DNA of 64,000 bases from CAVPFA01 sp963703655 (GTDB lineage: Bacteria; Actinomycetota; Acidimicrobiia; Acidimicrobiales; Bog-793), in assembly GCA_963703655.1 (NCBI GenBank), contig CAVPFA010000006.1, forward strand, positions 124,001 through 188,000. Direction: 5' to 3'. A program made the position numbers and the translations under genes. Shown piece by piece: positions 27,721-36,280 of the stretch. Positions within the stretch are counted from its first letter, which is position 1. Each line of letters begins with the position of its first letter. Below the pieces are notes generated by a model that saw only the letters and a program-made list of their open reading frames with translations, made no database searches and was not told the origin of the DNA.

Positions 27721-29002
27721 GCTGGGTCTCGGCGAGCTCAGCCGGGGGGTCGGAGTCGGCGACGATCCCGACTCCCGCGAACAGCCTGGCCGAGCTTCCC
27801 TCGACGATGGCTGACCGGATGCCGACATGCCACTCGCCGTCGGCCCGGGCGTCGACCCAGCCAACCGGACCGGCATACCGGTCTCGGTCGAGCTCCTCGA
27901 GCTTCGCGAGGTAGTCGAGCGCCAGGTCCACGGGCGTGCCCGCGACTGCGGGCGTGGGATGCAGCAGTCCGACGAGCTCGAGCGCGCTCGGGTAGCAGCC
28001 GTCGCGCGTGGCGAGGGTGCCCGTGATCGAGGTGCCGAGATGGCTCACATTGCGGAGCTCGCGGATCACCGGGCGGTCGGGGACTTCCAGGTGATGCGCC
28101 ACAGGGGCGAGGGCGGACACGATGTTGTCGACGACGGCCCGATGCTCGGCGCGCTCCTTCTCGGACGCGAGCAGCGCCGCCTCCGCCTTGCGGTCTGCGT
28201 CGGGGTCGCCGCTACGCGCCGCCGTCCCGGCGAGGGGATGGGAGGCGATCTCCGCACCGATCCGGCGAATGAGAAGTTCCGGCGACGCGCCGATGAAGCC
28301 GTCGATCGCGAACGCGGTGCACGACGGGTGAAGGGCGCGGAGGCGTCCGAGCAGGTCCGCCTGACGAAGAGGCCGGTTTGCCTGCACCGTCACCTCACGG
28401 GCGAGAACGACCTTGTCGAGGCGCCCGCTCTCGATCTCGGTCAGCGCGGCACCCACCCGATCCAGGAAGTCCTGGTGGGATCGCGCCGACGCAAGCCAGA
28501 ACTCGTCGGGCGGTGGAGTCGGCTCGAGCTCGTTCGTGCCCGTGACAACTTCCGGCAAACCGGTGCTCAGCTCTCCGAGGAGCCCGGCCACACGATCTGC
28601 CTCCCCGACGACGATGACCGAGGCGTAGCCGTGAGCAGGTGCGACCACCGTCACCTCGGGGATCACGAGAGCACCGGCGGCTCGGCGGTCGAAACGGAGT
28701 GCCCCGAGCGCGAGGGGCACCGCCCCGCCCTCGGTGCCCGACTCGCCGGCCCGCGCGCTGCCAGGTCCGAGCGCTGCCATGGGCGCGATTGCGGCGAGCT
28801 CACCGATGACGCCCGACAGGCTCGACGGGTCGGTCAGGCCGCTGGGCAGTCCGAGAACCGCAGCCGTCCCGAACCCGAGGACCATGAGACCATCGCGCTC
28901 GACGACCCTCCCAGTCTCGTGCGCGTGAGCCCTCATTCGGGCCAGCGTGGCCGCGTCTATGGGACGGGTGGCGTAGGACAGCCCGGGGTGCGAACCGATC
29001 AC
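27680..29002 (-). CDS. menF: Isochorismate synthase
   Basis: Chorismate-binding enzyme converting chorismate to isochorismate, most likely for menaquinone since menG is directly upstream. The chorismate-binding domain has GASPELLIRRIG, HPLAGTAARSGDPDADRKAE, RNVSHLGTSITG, LHPTPAVAGTPVDLAL and FAGVGIVADSDPPAELAETQLKLQAF-type blocks read in sequence. The 440-residue length is normal. Siderophore EntC/DhbC is the alternative, but no siderophore genes are near. The ATG overlaps the menG stop. No other men genes are in the window. Confidence 0.88.
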   Translation of the reverse strand: MIGSHPGLSYATRPIDAATLARMRAHAHETGRVVERDGLMVLGFGTAAVLGLPSGLTDPSSLSGVIGELAAIAPMAALGPGSARAGESGTEGGAVPLALGALRFDRRAAGALVIPEVTVVAPAHGYASVIVVGEADRVAGLLGELSTGLPEVVTGTNELEPTPPPDEFWLASARSHQDFLDRVGAALTEIESGRLDKVVLAREVTVQANRPLRQADLLGRLRALHPSCTAFAIDGFIGASPELLIRRIGAEIASHPLAGTAARSGDPDADRKAEAALLASEKERAEHRAVVDNIVSALAPVAHHLEVPDRPVIRELRNVSHLGTSITGTLATRDGCYPSALELVGLLHPTPAVAGTPVDLALDYLAKLEELDRDRYAGPVGWVDARADGEWHVGIRSAIVEGSSARLFAGVGIVADSDPPAELAETQLKLQAFLAAAVRP

Positions 29003-29838
29003 GGTTTGGCCCCGCCGGCCTGGGCGTTGTCGGCCTGACTCCGCTCGGCCTTGGCCCTGCCCGGCTTGGCCCTGCCGGCGGGAGCCTCGTCAGGCGCCCG
29101 GGTCGCGGTCACGCACTGTGCGATGCAACCACTCAGCGGATGGTGCCGGACATCGGTGAAGCCGGCCTCGCCGAGCAGGCGCACGAACTCAGGAAACGAA
29201 GGCAGATAGGCGACCGAGCGAGGCAGATACCGGTATGCGGCTCCGTCGGACAGGAGCGCCCCAAGGCGCGGCACGACATGAGAGAACCAGACCCGATGAC
29301 CGAGGCGGAGCAGGCGGCTCTGTGGCTCGCCCACCTCGAGCAGGGCCACCCTTCCCCCTGGGCGCACCATCCGGCCCAGCTCGGTCATCACGCCAGGAAG
29401 GTCGGCGAAGTTGCGGACTGCGAACCCGCTCACGACGGCGTCCGCGGCCCCCGTCCGGAGCGGCACGGCCGCTGCGTCAGCTTGAACCAGGGGGGCGCCT
29501 CCAGAGCGCGCGGCACGGAGCATCCCGAAAGAGAGGTCGATACCCACGCAACGGTGACCTGTGCGGCGAAGATTGCGCGCCAGGTCGCCCGTCCCACAAC
29601 CGATGTCGAGCACGACCGAACCTGGGGCGAGCTTCAGCATATGGATCGTCTGACGCCGCCACGACGCATCGAGCCCGAAGGTGATCAGGCGGTTGACGAG
29701 GTCGTAGCGCGGCGCGATCGAGTCGAACATCGATCGCACCAGATCTTGCTTCTCCCTGCCCTCCGGGAGGGGCGAGCCCGCATCGAAGGAGGCGACCGGC
29801 GATGTGCCAGCGCTCTCGCCGTCGGTGGTATGGATCAC
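28999..29838 (-). CDS. menG: Demethylmenaquinone methyltransferase (UbiE/MenG)
   Basis: SAM-dependent C-methylation of demethylmenaquinone, the last step of menaquinone synthesis. The sequence has FDSIAPRYDLVNRLITFGLD, the SAM-binding DIGCGTGDLARNL, and FAVRNFADLPGVMTELGRMV, all typical of UbiE/MenG. The last 30 residues form an Ala/Gly/Lys-rich low-complexity tail (RAKPGRAKAE) absent from most homologues. The stop overlaps the menF start, so the two are co-translated. A 103-bp gap with no gene separates it from the SDR gene upstream. Confidence 0.92.
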   Translation of the reverse strand: MIHTTDGESAGTSPVASFDAGSPLPEGREKQDLVRSMFDSIAPRYDLVNRLITFGLDASWRRQTIHMLKLAPGSVVLDIGCGTGDLARNLRRTGHRCVGIDLSFGMLRAARSGGAPLVQADAAAVPLRTGAADAVVSGFAVRNFADLPGVMTELGRMVRPGGRVALLEVGEPQSRLLRLGHRVWFSHVVPRLGALLSDGAAYRYLPRSVAYLPSFPEFVRLLGEAGFTDVRHHPLSGCIAQCVTATRAPDEAPAGRAKPGRAKAERSQADNAQAGGAKP

Positions 29839-29941
29839 GAGCAGGTCACAGACGTGAGCCTAGGGTGAAAGCGGGCCGGGCAATCTCGCGACGCAACGGC
29901 TTGGGGACGGGGGCCTCAGCCGCGCGCAAGCGCTTTGCGGG

Positions 29942-30727
29942 CTACCAAGTCAGCCCCACGACCTCGCGCATGGCCTTTTCGAATTCCGCGTCCCCGAGAG
30001 CGCTGCGGGCCGCGAGGATCATGTTCGCGTCGTCGCCGACCCGGCGCCGCATGGGTCCGCCGTCGCCATCGATCGCATCGGCGATCACCTCTGCCACGGC
30101 CTCCGGGCCGGGACGTGTTCCGCCGAGCACCCTGGCCTCGACCTGGGCCAGCTGCGCAGCCAGGTCACGGTAAGCCGGCAAGCTTCCGCCGGACTCGTGA
30201 CGCTTCATGCCTGGAGCGACGAAACCCGGCTCGACGATGACCACCCGTACCCCGAAATGACCGAGCTCGATGAATAGCGCTTCGGAGATCGCCTCCAAGG
30301 CGTGCTTTGTGGCCGCGTAATATCCGCCGAGCGGCTCCGCCACGTGGCCGGCAACCGAGCAGATGTTCACGACGACACCTGACCGCCGCTCCCGCATGCC
30401 TGGAACGAACGCCTGGATCAGGCGAACCGGCCCGAAGACGTTGGTCTCGAACATCTCGCGGACGTGCTTCATCGGTACGAACTCGACCGGGCCTCCGATC
30501 GAGACCGCCGCGTTGTTGACGAGGACGTCGACCCACCCGAGCTCACGGCGGATCTCGTCCACCGATGCCTCGTCGGCCACGTCGAGTCGACGTCGGACCG
30601 CGACCTCGAGACCCTCGAGAGCGGCCTCGTCCCGGGCCGTGGCGACGACCTCATGCCCGCGGCTGGCCAGCACGACGGCAGTCGCCTTTCCGATCCCGGA
30701 GCCTGCGCCGGAGACGAGCACCCTCAT
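29942..30727 (-). CDS. Short-chain dehydrogenase/reductase
   Basis: Classical SDR oxidoreductase of 261 residues with the N-terminal cofactor loop SGAGSGIGKATAVVLASRG, the VNNAAVS motif, and the catalytic SVAGHVAEPLGGYYAATKHA stretch supplying Ser, Tyr and Lys. The substrate cannot be told from sequence. It is the first minus-strand gene upstream of menG-menF and might be co-transcribed with them, but the 103-bp gap weakens that. It is divergent from pstS across the PHO-box region. Confidence 0.87.
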   Translation of the reverse strand: MRVLVSGAGSGIGKATAVVLASRGHEVVATARDEAALEGLEVAVRRRLDVADEASVDEIRRELGWVDVLVNNAAVSIGGPVEFVPMKHVREMFETNVFGPVRLIQAFVPGMRERRSGVVVNICSVAGHVAEPLGGYYAATKHALEAISEALFIELGHFGVRVVIVEPGFVAPGMKRHESGGSLPAYRDLAAQLAQVEARVLGGTRPGPEAVAEVIADAIDGDGGPMRRRVGDDANMILAARSALGDAEFEKAMREVVGLTW

Positions 30728-30849
30728 GGCGTCACCCTAGTAGTGGCGCTCCGCAGGCTCGTTGGGCGCCCTCTCGGGTGCACTCACAGCTGGCGCTGCC
30801 TCGTCAATCGGTCGCTCGGGCTCAGCGCGACCAGATCTCTCCCGTAAAG

Positions 30850-30926
30850 GTTTACCCAAAGTTCATCCTGACGGCATTGTGAAGTCATGCACGCTTCATT
30901 TCCGATTCATTGCCCTCGCCTACTTT
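30850..30926 (+). promoter_or_regulatory. Tandem PHO boxes and -10 element upstream of pstS
   Basis: Two pairs of 11-bp direct repeats lie upstream of pstS. The first is GTTTACCCAAA at 30850-30860 and GTTCATCCTGA at 30861-30871, close to the actinobacterial PhoP consensus of GTTCACC-type units. The second is GCTTCATTTCC at 30893-30903 and GATTCATTGCC at 30904-30914. A TACTTT hexamer follows at 30921-30926. Induction by PhoPR under phosphate starvation is inferred. Confidence 0.7.
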
Positions 30927-31032
30927 TCCATTCAACTGACGCCGGGACATCGCGGGGCCCGGCGCGGTCCGCTGAGCGCGGTGCGACCGAGCAGGCACAA
31001 CCATCCGCCGGAATCCAGGGAGTGACACCGAT

Positions 31033-32238
31033 ATGAGGGTGAACAGGACCGTCCGACTTGCACTGACCACCACAGCAGTTGTCGTCACGGCTCTTTCGCT
31101 CGTGGCGATACCGGCGCTCGCGGGTGCGAACCCCGCAACAGGCAGAGACCCGTACCTTGCAGCCGACACACGGCTGAACTCCGCAGCGACCATCGGCGGC
31201 GCGGGCTCGACGTTCGCCGCGCCCCTGCAGAATGCCGCCCAGGCTCTGTACCAGGCCCGCACTTCGAATGCCACGATCAACGGCTATCAGGCAGTCGGTT
31301 CGGGGACAGGCGAGTCGGACATCCTCAAGAAGGTGGTCGACTGGGGCGGCAGCGACGTTCCGATGAAGCAGAGCGACATCAACAAGGACGAGCCTTCCGG
31401 TGCCGGCCTCACGGTTGCCGACTTCGTACAGGTACCGATCGGCCTCGGCGGTGTGGCGATCTCGTACAACCTTCCCGGCGTGAAGGCCAAGACGCCACTG
31501 ACTTTGAGCGCGCCGCTCCTTGCCAAGATCTACGAGGGCAAGATCACGACCTGGAACAGTCCCGCCATACAGTTCCTGAACAAGAAGGTGAAGCTGCCGG
31601 GAACGAAGATCATCGTCGTCGCCCGTGGGGACTCCTCGGGCACGACCTATATCTTCACGGACTTCCTGCACACCTCCGACCCGGCCGTCTGGACAGCCAC
31701 ACCCTCGAAGACCCCGCTGACCCTGCCCCAACATGGCATCGCCGGCAACGGGAACGCTGGGGTCGCGGCTGACATCGCTAACACACGGGATTCGATCGGC
31801 TACGTCGAGTACTCCTACGTACTGCTCAACCCGAGCCTTCTCAGAGGGGTCGCGCTGATCATGAACAGGTCCGGCAAGGCGCTGGTCCCGTCATCCGCGG
31901 GCATCGCCGCCGCCGCGGCTGCCAAGCCCCACATCTCATCGACGAACTTCTCGATCGTCTGGCAGAAGGGCGCAACTGCGTACCCGATCGCGGGGTACAC
32001 CTGGGCGATAGTTTGGAGGGTCAATCAGACGAGCGACCACGAGGGAACTCTGCTCGTGAAGTACCTCGACTGGCTGTCGCATTCTGGTGCCGCCAACGGG
32101 ACGACCGCCGGCCAGGACGTAGCCGCACTCCAGGGTTACGTTCCGCTCCCGGCCAGCATCCAGACGCTGGCACGTGCCACGCTGCTCGCGGTCACGGGAT
32201 CAAAACACCAGGTGCTGTTGACCACCAACGGCGCCTAG
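31033..32238 (+). CDS. pstS: Phosphate ABC transporter substrate-binding protein PstS
   Basis: Extracytoplasmic phosphate-binding protein feeding PstCAB. The 401-residue protein has a signal peptide (Arg-rich N-terminus, hydrophobic core LALTTTAVVVTALSLVAIPA, AxA site ALA-G near residue 31) and PstS motifs GAGSTFAAPLQ, GSGTGESDI, VDWGGSDVPM, LAKIYEGKITTWN and RGDSSGTTYIFTDFL. There is no lipobox cysteine after the signal peptide, so the protein may be secreted or held in another way, unlike most Gram-positive PstS lipoproteins. An AGGGAG site is about ten bases before the ATG. Confidence 0.94.
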   Translation: MRVNRTVRLALTTTAVVVTALSLVAIPALAGANPATGRDPYLAADTRLNSAATIGGAGSTFAAPLQNAAQALYQARTSNATINGYQAVGSGTGESDILKKVVDWGGSDVPMKQSDINKDEPSGAGLTVADFVQVPIGLGGVAISYNLPGVKAKTPLTLSAPLLAKIYEGKITTWNSPAIQFLNKKVKLPGTKIIVVARGDSSGTTYIFTDFLHTSDPAVWTATPSKTPLTLPQHGIAGNGNAGVAADIANTRDSIGYVEYSYVLLNPSLLRGVALIMNRSGKALVPSSAGIAAAAAAKPHISSTNFSIVWQKGATAYPIAGYTWAIVWRVNQTSDHEGTLLVKYLDWLSHSGAANGTTAGQDVAALQGYVPLPASIQTLARATLLAVTGSKHQVLLTTNGA

Positions 32239-32263
32239 ACGACCGGGGGCTGACTCCCAATAG

Positions 32264-33244
32264 ATGCCCGAGGTGACGGCAACCCCTCATGTGGCAGTGC
32301 CGAACTCGCTCTTGACCGGGAAAGCCAAGGACTTCCAGGTCAAGGGCGATTCGGTGCACAAGTCCGTCCTGTACGGGGTTGCGGGTTTGTTCGGCCTCAT
32401 CTCCGCGGCGTTTCTGATCAGCATCATCGTCTCGTCGATCCCCGCGTGGCGCCATTCGGGGCTCTCCATCATCTACGGAAGAACGTGGAGTCAGGGAACC
32501 GACTCATTTGGCGCGCTTCCGATCATCGCAGGCACGTTGGAGACGACCGCCATAGCCCTGTTTCTCGCGATCCCGATTGGGCTCGGATCGGCCATCGCCA
32601 TCGTCCACCTCCTGCCGCAAAGGCTGAGAATCGTCTTTTCCTCACTTGTCGAGCTTCTCGCCGCGGTTCCGAGCGTGGTCTACGGTCTTTGGGGTCTGCT
32701 CGTGCTCGCCCCGTGGTTCGAGCACACAGTGCAGCCATGGCTTGCCGGCATCACTGGTCACCATGCCCCGTTCCAAGGTCCCTTTGAGGGCGTCTCCCTG
32801 CTCCTCGCCGGTTGCGTACTTTTTGTCATGGTCCTGCCGATGATCGTGGCCCTCTCGAGGGACGCCATCGCCATCGTGCCCCGCGAGCAGTTCGAAGGGG
32901 CGCTCAGCGTGGGAGCGACTCAGTGGCAGGTGGTCCGCAAAGTGGTCCTGCCCGGCGCCCGAATAGGCATCGTCGGCGCCGTTACGCTCGCGACCGCACG
33001 AGCTCTCGGCGAGACGGTAGCTGTCGCCCTGGTCATCGGCCTGAATCCTCTGTTTCCGAATTCGTTGTTCTCGACGGCCTCCACGCTCGCGGCGACCATC
33101 GCGCTGCAGTTCCAGGACGCGACACCTCTGCAAGTCGCTGCGCTCGGCGCACTAGCGTTGATTCTGATGGCCATGACGGCAGCCGTGAACTGGCTGGGAC
33201 GCCGCCTCATCAGGCATTCTGCCATCCGGGTACGTGGCATATGA
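32264..33244 (+). CDS. pstC: Phosphate ABC transporter permease PstC
   Basis: Inner-membrane permease subunit of the Pst importer, 326 residues and six main membrane segments. It carries the binding-protein-dependent transport motif (ALSVGATQWQVVRKVVLPGARIGI, shown here as adjoining blocks) and PSVVYGLWGLLVL near the middle. It follows pstS by 25 bp and its stop overlaps the pstA start (ATGA). The N-terminal 35 residues are hydrophilic and cytoplasmic. Confidence 0.94.
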   Translation: MPEVTATPHVAVPNSLLTGKAKDFQVKGDSVHKSVLYGVAGLFGLISAAFLISIIVSSIPAWRHSGLSIIYGRTWSQGTDSFGALPIIAGTLETTAIALFLAIPIGLGSAIAIVHLLPQRLRIVFSSLVELLAAVPSVVYGLWGLLVLAPWFEHTVQPWLAGITGHHAPFQGPFEGVSLLLAGCVLFVMVLPMIVALSRDAIAIVPREQFEGALSVGATQWQVVRKVVLPGARIGIVGAVTLATARALGETVAVALVIGLNPLFPNSLFSTASTLAATIALQFQDATPLQVAALGALALILMAMTAAVNWLGRRLIRHSAIRVRGI

Positions 33245-34194
33245 CGGACCTGATCGAAGCGATCCCACCGGATCCGATGATCGAGCGCCGCGAGTTCGTC
33301 CAACGCGCGGCACTCAAGACGCTCAAGCGGCGGATACTTGTCTCGAGGGGGATGGTCGCGCTTTGTGGGCTGATGCTCCTCCTCGCCCTGATTCCCCTGT
33401 TTGCGATCTTGTACTCCCTCGTGAGGAAGGGACTCCACTGGTGGAGTCTCGGCTTTTTCACTCAGGCGCCGCGATTCCCCTCACTCCTCGCTCCGAACGA
33501 CATCGGAGGGATCTCCAACGCGATCGTCGGCTCGCTCGTCATCGACGGGATCGCGGCGGCCTTCGCGATCCCGATTGGGGTCATCGCCGGCCTGTTCCTG
33601 GCGGAGTCGGCTTCAAAGTTCGCGAGCGTACTGCGAACGATTGCTGAGATCATGACGGGACTTCCATCGATCCTGCTGGGTATATTTGCCTACCAGTTCA
33701 TCGTGATCGGATTCGATGAATGGGGCGTAAAGCTGCCCGGCATCGGGTTCGCGGGGATTGCCGGAAGCTTCGCGATCGGCATTCTCATGATCCCGATCAT
33801 AATGAAGGCCGCCGAGACGTCATTGCGGGCCGTTCCCATTCCGATCCGAGAAGCTGGTCTCGCCCTCGGGGCTCGCAACGGAGTTGTCGCACGAAGGGTG
33901 ATCATCCCGACCGCACTTCCTGGCCTGATTACGGCCGTGCTGCTGGCCTTCTCCAGGGCGGTCGGGGAGACCGCTCCCATCCTGTGGGTGATAGGCGCAT
34001 CGACGGTGGTCACGTGGAACCCGAAGAAGGAGATGGCTTCGATGCCGCTCCAGATCTTCCAGTCCGCCACCTCACCCTACCCTTCACTACGGGACGAGGC
34101 GTGGGGGATTGCCCTCTTGCTGGTAGTCGTAGTTCTCGTCATAAATTTGGGCAGCCGGCTTGTTGCGGCGTGGCTCCAAAGAGAGAGGCGGTAG
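33241..34194 (+). CDS. pstA: Phosphate ABC transporter permease PstA
   Basis: Second permease subunit of the Pst system, 317 residues. Conserved pieces include GGISNAIVGSLVIDGIAAAF, the MTGLPSILLGIFAYQF segment, and the EAA-type loop REAGLALGARNGVVARRVII followed by FSRAVGETAPILWVIG. The ATG at 33241 overlaps the pstC stop, and the pstB GTG follows directly after the stop. Confidence 0.94.
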   Translation: MTDLIEAIPPDPMIERREFVQRAALKTLKRRILVSRGMVALCGLMLLLALIPLFAILYSLVRKGLHWWSLGFFTQAPRFPSLLAPNDIGGISNAIVGSLVIDGIAAAFAIPIGVIAGLFLAESASKFASVLRTIAEIMTGLPSILLGIFAYQFIVIGFDEWGVKLPGIGFAGIAGSFAIGILMIPIIMKAAETSLRAVPIPIREAGLALGARNGVVARRVIIPTALPGLITAVLLAFSRAVGETAPILWVIGASTVVTWNPKKEMASMPLQIFQSATSPYPSLRDEAWGIALLLVVVVLVINLGSRLVAAWLQRERR

Positions 34195-34196
34195 TG

Positions 34197-35036
34197 GTGG
34201 ATCCCATCACCATTGCGCCCCCCGTGACAGGGACGCAAAGCCAGGATCCTGACCCGATGACAGGTCCGATCTCGATGCGATTCAGGGACGTAGCTGTGGC
34301 CTTCAACGGCCGAGTGGCGATTCGCGGCGTCACCTTCGACGTGCCCAGGAACAAGGTCACCGCGCTCATCGGTCCGTCGGGCTCCGGCAAGACGACGCTG
34401 TTGCGGGCGGTCAACCGGCTGCACGATCTGACAAAGGGTGCAGCCGTGAGCGGAAAGATTCTGCTCGGAGACACCGATGTCTATACGGGTGGGATTCCGC
34501 CGACGTTGCTGCGCACCAGAGTCGGGATGGTGTTTCAGCGGCCGAACCCGTTTCCTACGATGTCGATCTACGACAATGTCGTCTCGGGGCTGCGGTTCAA
34601 CGGCATACGGAAGAAGGCGGTTCTCGAGGAGGCGGCCGAGTCGGCACTCATCGCTTCTGCCCTGTGGGACTCGGTCTCGAACCGCCTCAAGGCGCACGCA
34701 TCGACCCTTTCTGGTGGTGAGCAGCAGCGTCTGTGCATTGCAAGGGCGCTCGCGGTCGAGCCAGAGATGCTGCTGATGGATGAGCCGACCTCGTCGCTGG
34801 ATCCGATCTCGATGCGGCTCATCGAGGAGCTCGTCGGGGAGCTGAAGAGCCGCGTCACGATCGTCATCGTGACGCACAACATGCAACAAGCAGCTCGTGT
34901 TTCAGACCTCTGTGCGTTCTTCCTTATGGGCGAGGACCGTGCCGGCGAGCAGATCGAAGTGGCGCCGACGAAGAAGTTGTTCACCGAGCCGGACGACCCC
35001 AGGACACTGGACTACATCCAGGGCCGCTTCGGCTGA
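34197..35036 (+). CDS. pstB: Phosphate ABC transporter ATP-binding protein PstB
   Basis: Cytoplasmic ATPase that powers PstCA. The 279-residue protein has Walker A GPSGSGKTT, Q-loop FQRPNPFPTMSIYDNV (the PstB-specific phrase), ABC signature LSGGEQQRLCIARALA, Walker B MLLMDEPTSSLDP and the H-loop VTHNMQQAARVSD. Start is one of two adjacent GTG codons (34194 or 34197). No phoU follows, although it often accompanies this operon; the next gene is hisC on the opposite strand. Confidence 0.95.
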   Translation: MDPITIAPPVTGTQSQDPDPMTGPISMRFRDVAVAFNGRVAIRGVTFDVPRNKVTALIGPSGSGKTTLLRAVNRLHDLTKGAAVSGKILLGDTDVYTGGIPPTLLRTRVGMVFQRPNPFPTMSIYDNVVSGLRFNGIRKKAVLEEAAESALIASALWDSVSNRLKAHASTLSGGEQQRLCIARALAVEPEMLLMDEPTSSLDPISMRLIEELVGELKSRVTIVIVTHNMQQAARVSDLCAFFLMGEDRAGEQIEVAPTKKLFTEPDDPRTLDYIQGRFG

Positions 35037-35092
35037 GTGCAACGCTGGCGGTTGCGGTGGCGTCCGCCCGCGCCGCGCCCACGGCTCGCCGG

Positions 35093-36280
35093 CTATCTCG
35101 ACAGAACGTCGGCCAACGCGGCCAGGAAGCGATCGTTCTCCGACCTTGTGCCGATGGTGACGCGTAAGCAGCCCTCCAGCATGGGCCACCCGGAGACGTC
35201 CCGGACGAGCACCGAGTGCTCGAGCAGACCTTTCCAGACATCCGAGGCGTCCCGGGACCTGACCCGGAACAGGATGAAGTTGGCATCTGACGGCCACACC
35301 TCCAGCGGCAGCTCTCCGAGAGATGCCGCAACGCGCCCGTGCTCGTTGACGGTGGCCGCCACCCGAGCACGCATCTCGTCACTGAACCCGAGCGCCAGAC
35401 GCCCCGCTGCCTGCTTCAGGGCGTCGAGATGGTAGGGCAGGGCGACGTTCGACAGGGAGGTGACCACGCTCGGATCCGCGACGACGTAGCCGAGACGGAG
35501 CCCGGCCATCGCCCACGTCTTGGAGAACGTCTGCACCACGACGAGTCTCGGCTGCGACTCCACGAGCTCGAGCGCCGACGATGGCGCGAACTGCCCGTAA
35601 GCCTCGTCCACGGCGACTAGGCCGGGCACCAGTCCAAGCACGGTCCGGACACTCTCGACCGTCTCGGCTCCCCCCGTGGGGTTGTTGGGCGAGCAGAGGA
35701 ACGTCACGGCGGGGCTTGCCGGGCCCCACGTCTCTGCCGTCGACGCGGCGACCCGGACCACTTCGCCGGGGTCCACGTGGAACGAGTCGTCTCGTCGTCC
35801 CGCGACCACCGGTGTACCGGTCAGCCGGGCGATATGGGAATGCAGCGCGTACGTCGGTTCGAAGAGCATCGCGGGCCGGTCCGGGCCGCCGTACGCGAGC
35901 AGCATGCACTGGATCGCCTCGTTCGAGCCGTTCGCGCAGAAGATCTGGGTCTGGTCGACCCCGTGGTGCTCGGCCAGCGCCACGCGGAGCGCGGTTGCCT
36001 CACGGTCGGGGTAGCGGTGGAGCGGGATCGACCGCAACTCGTCAGCGAGCGCCTCGACGAGGGTGTCCGGAGGGGGCTCGGGGGACTCGTTGGTGTTGAG
36101 CCGGACATCGACCGCCATCTGAGGTGAGTGATATCCGGGCCGGAGCGCGACCTCCGCCCGAGGGGCGTCCGCAGGCACGCGATCCGCAGTCTCGAGATCG
36201 GTAGGCCCGAGATCGCTGGGCCCAAGATCGACGGGCCCGAAGGCCGAGGGCCCGGGGTTGCCACGAGCGGTAGGGCTCAC
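35093..36280 (-). CDS. hisC: Histidinol-phosphate aminotransferase
   Basis: PLP enzyme converting imidazole-acetol phosphate to histidinol phosphate. Conserved segments are RLNTNESPEPPP, NGSNEAIQCML, FLCSPNNPTGG, VDEAYGQF and the PLP-lysine region FSKTWAMAGLRLGY. The GTG at 36280 overlaps the hisD stop by four bases and is preferred. The first 35 residues are then a low-complexity extension built on a 15-bp tandem repeat (GPSDLGPTDL), so translation might instead begin later, nearer the VDVRLNTNESP segment. Total length is 395 residues. Confidence 0.93.
   Translation of the reverse strand: MSPTARGNPGPSAFGPVDLGPSDLGPTDLETADRVPADAPRAEVALRPGYHSPQMAVDVRLNTNESPEPPPDTLVEALADELRSIPLHRYPDREATALRVALAEHHGVDQTQIFCANGSNEAIQCMLLAYGGPDRPAMLFEPTYALHSHIARLTGTPVVAGRRDDSFHVDPGEVVRVAASTAETWGPASPAVTFLCSPNNPTGGAETVESVRTVLGLVPGLVAVDEAYGQFAPSSALELVESQPRLVVVQTFSKTWAMAGLRLGYVVADPSVVTSLSNVALPYHLDALKQAAGRLALGFSDEMRARVAATVNEHGRVAASLGELPLEVWPSDANFILFRVRSRDASDVWKGLLEHSVLVRDVSGWPMLEGCLRVTIGTRSENDRFLAALADVLSR
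36191..36250. repeat. Four-copy 15-bp tandem repeat inside hisC
   Basis: Four consecutive 15-bp units (36191-36205, 36206-36220, 36221-36235, 36236-36250) of the form CCCGAGATCGCTGGG encode a Gly-Pro-Ser-Asp-Leu-type pentapeptide repeat in the N-terminal extension of hisC. Confidence 0.8.
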
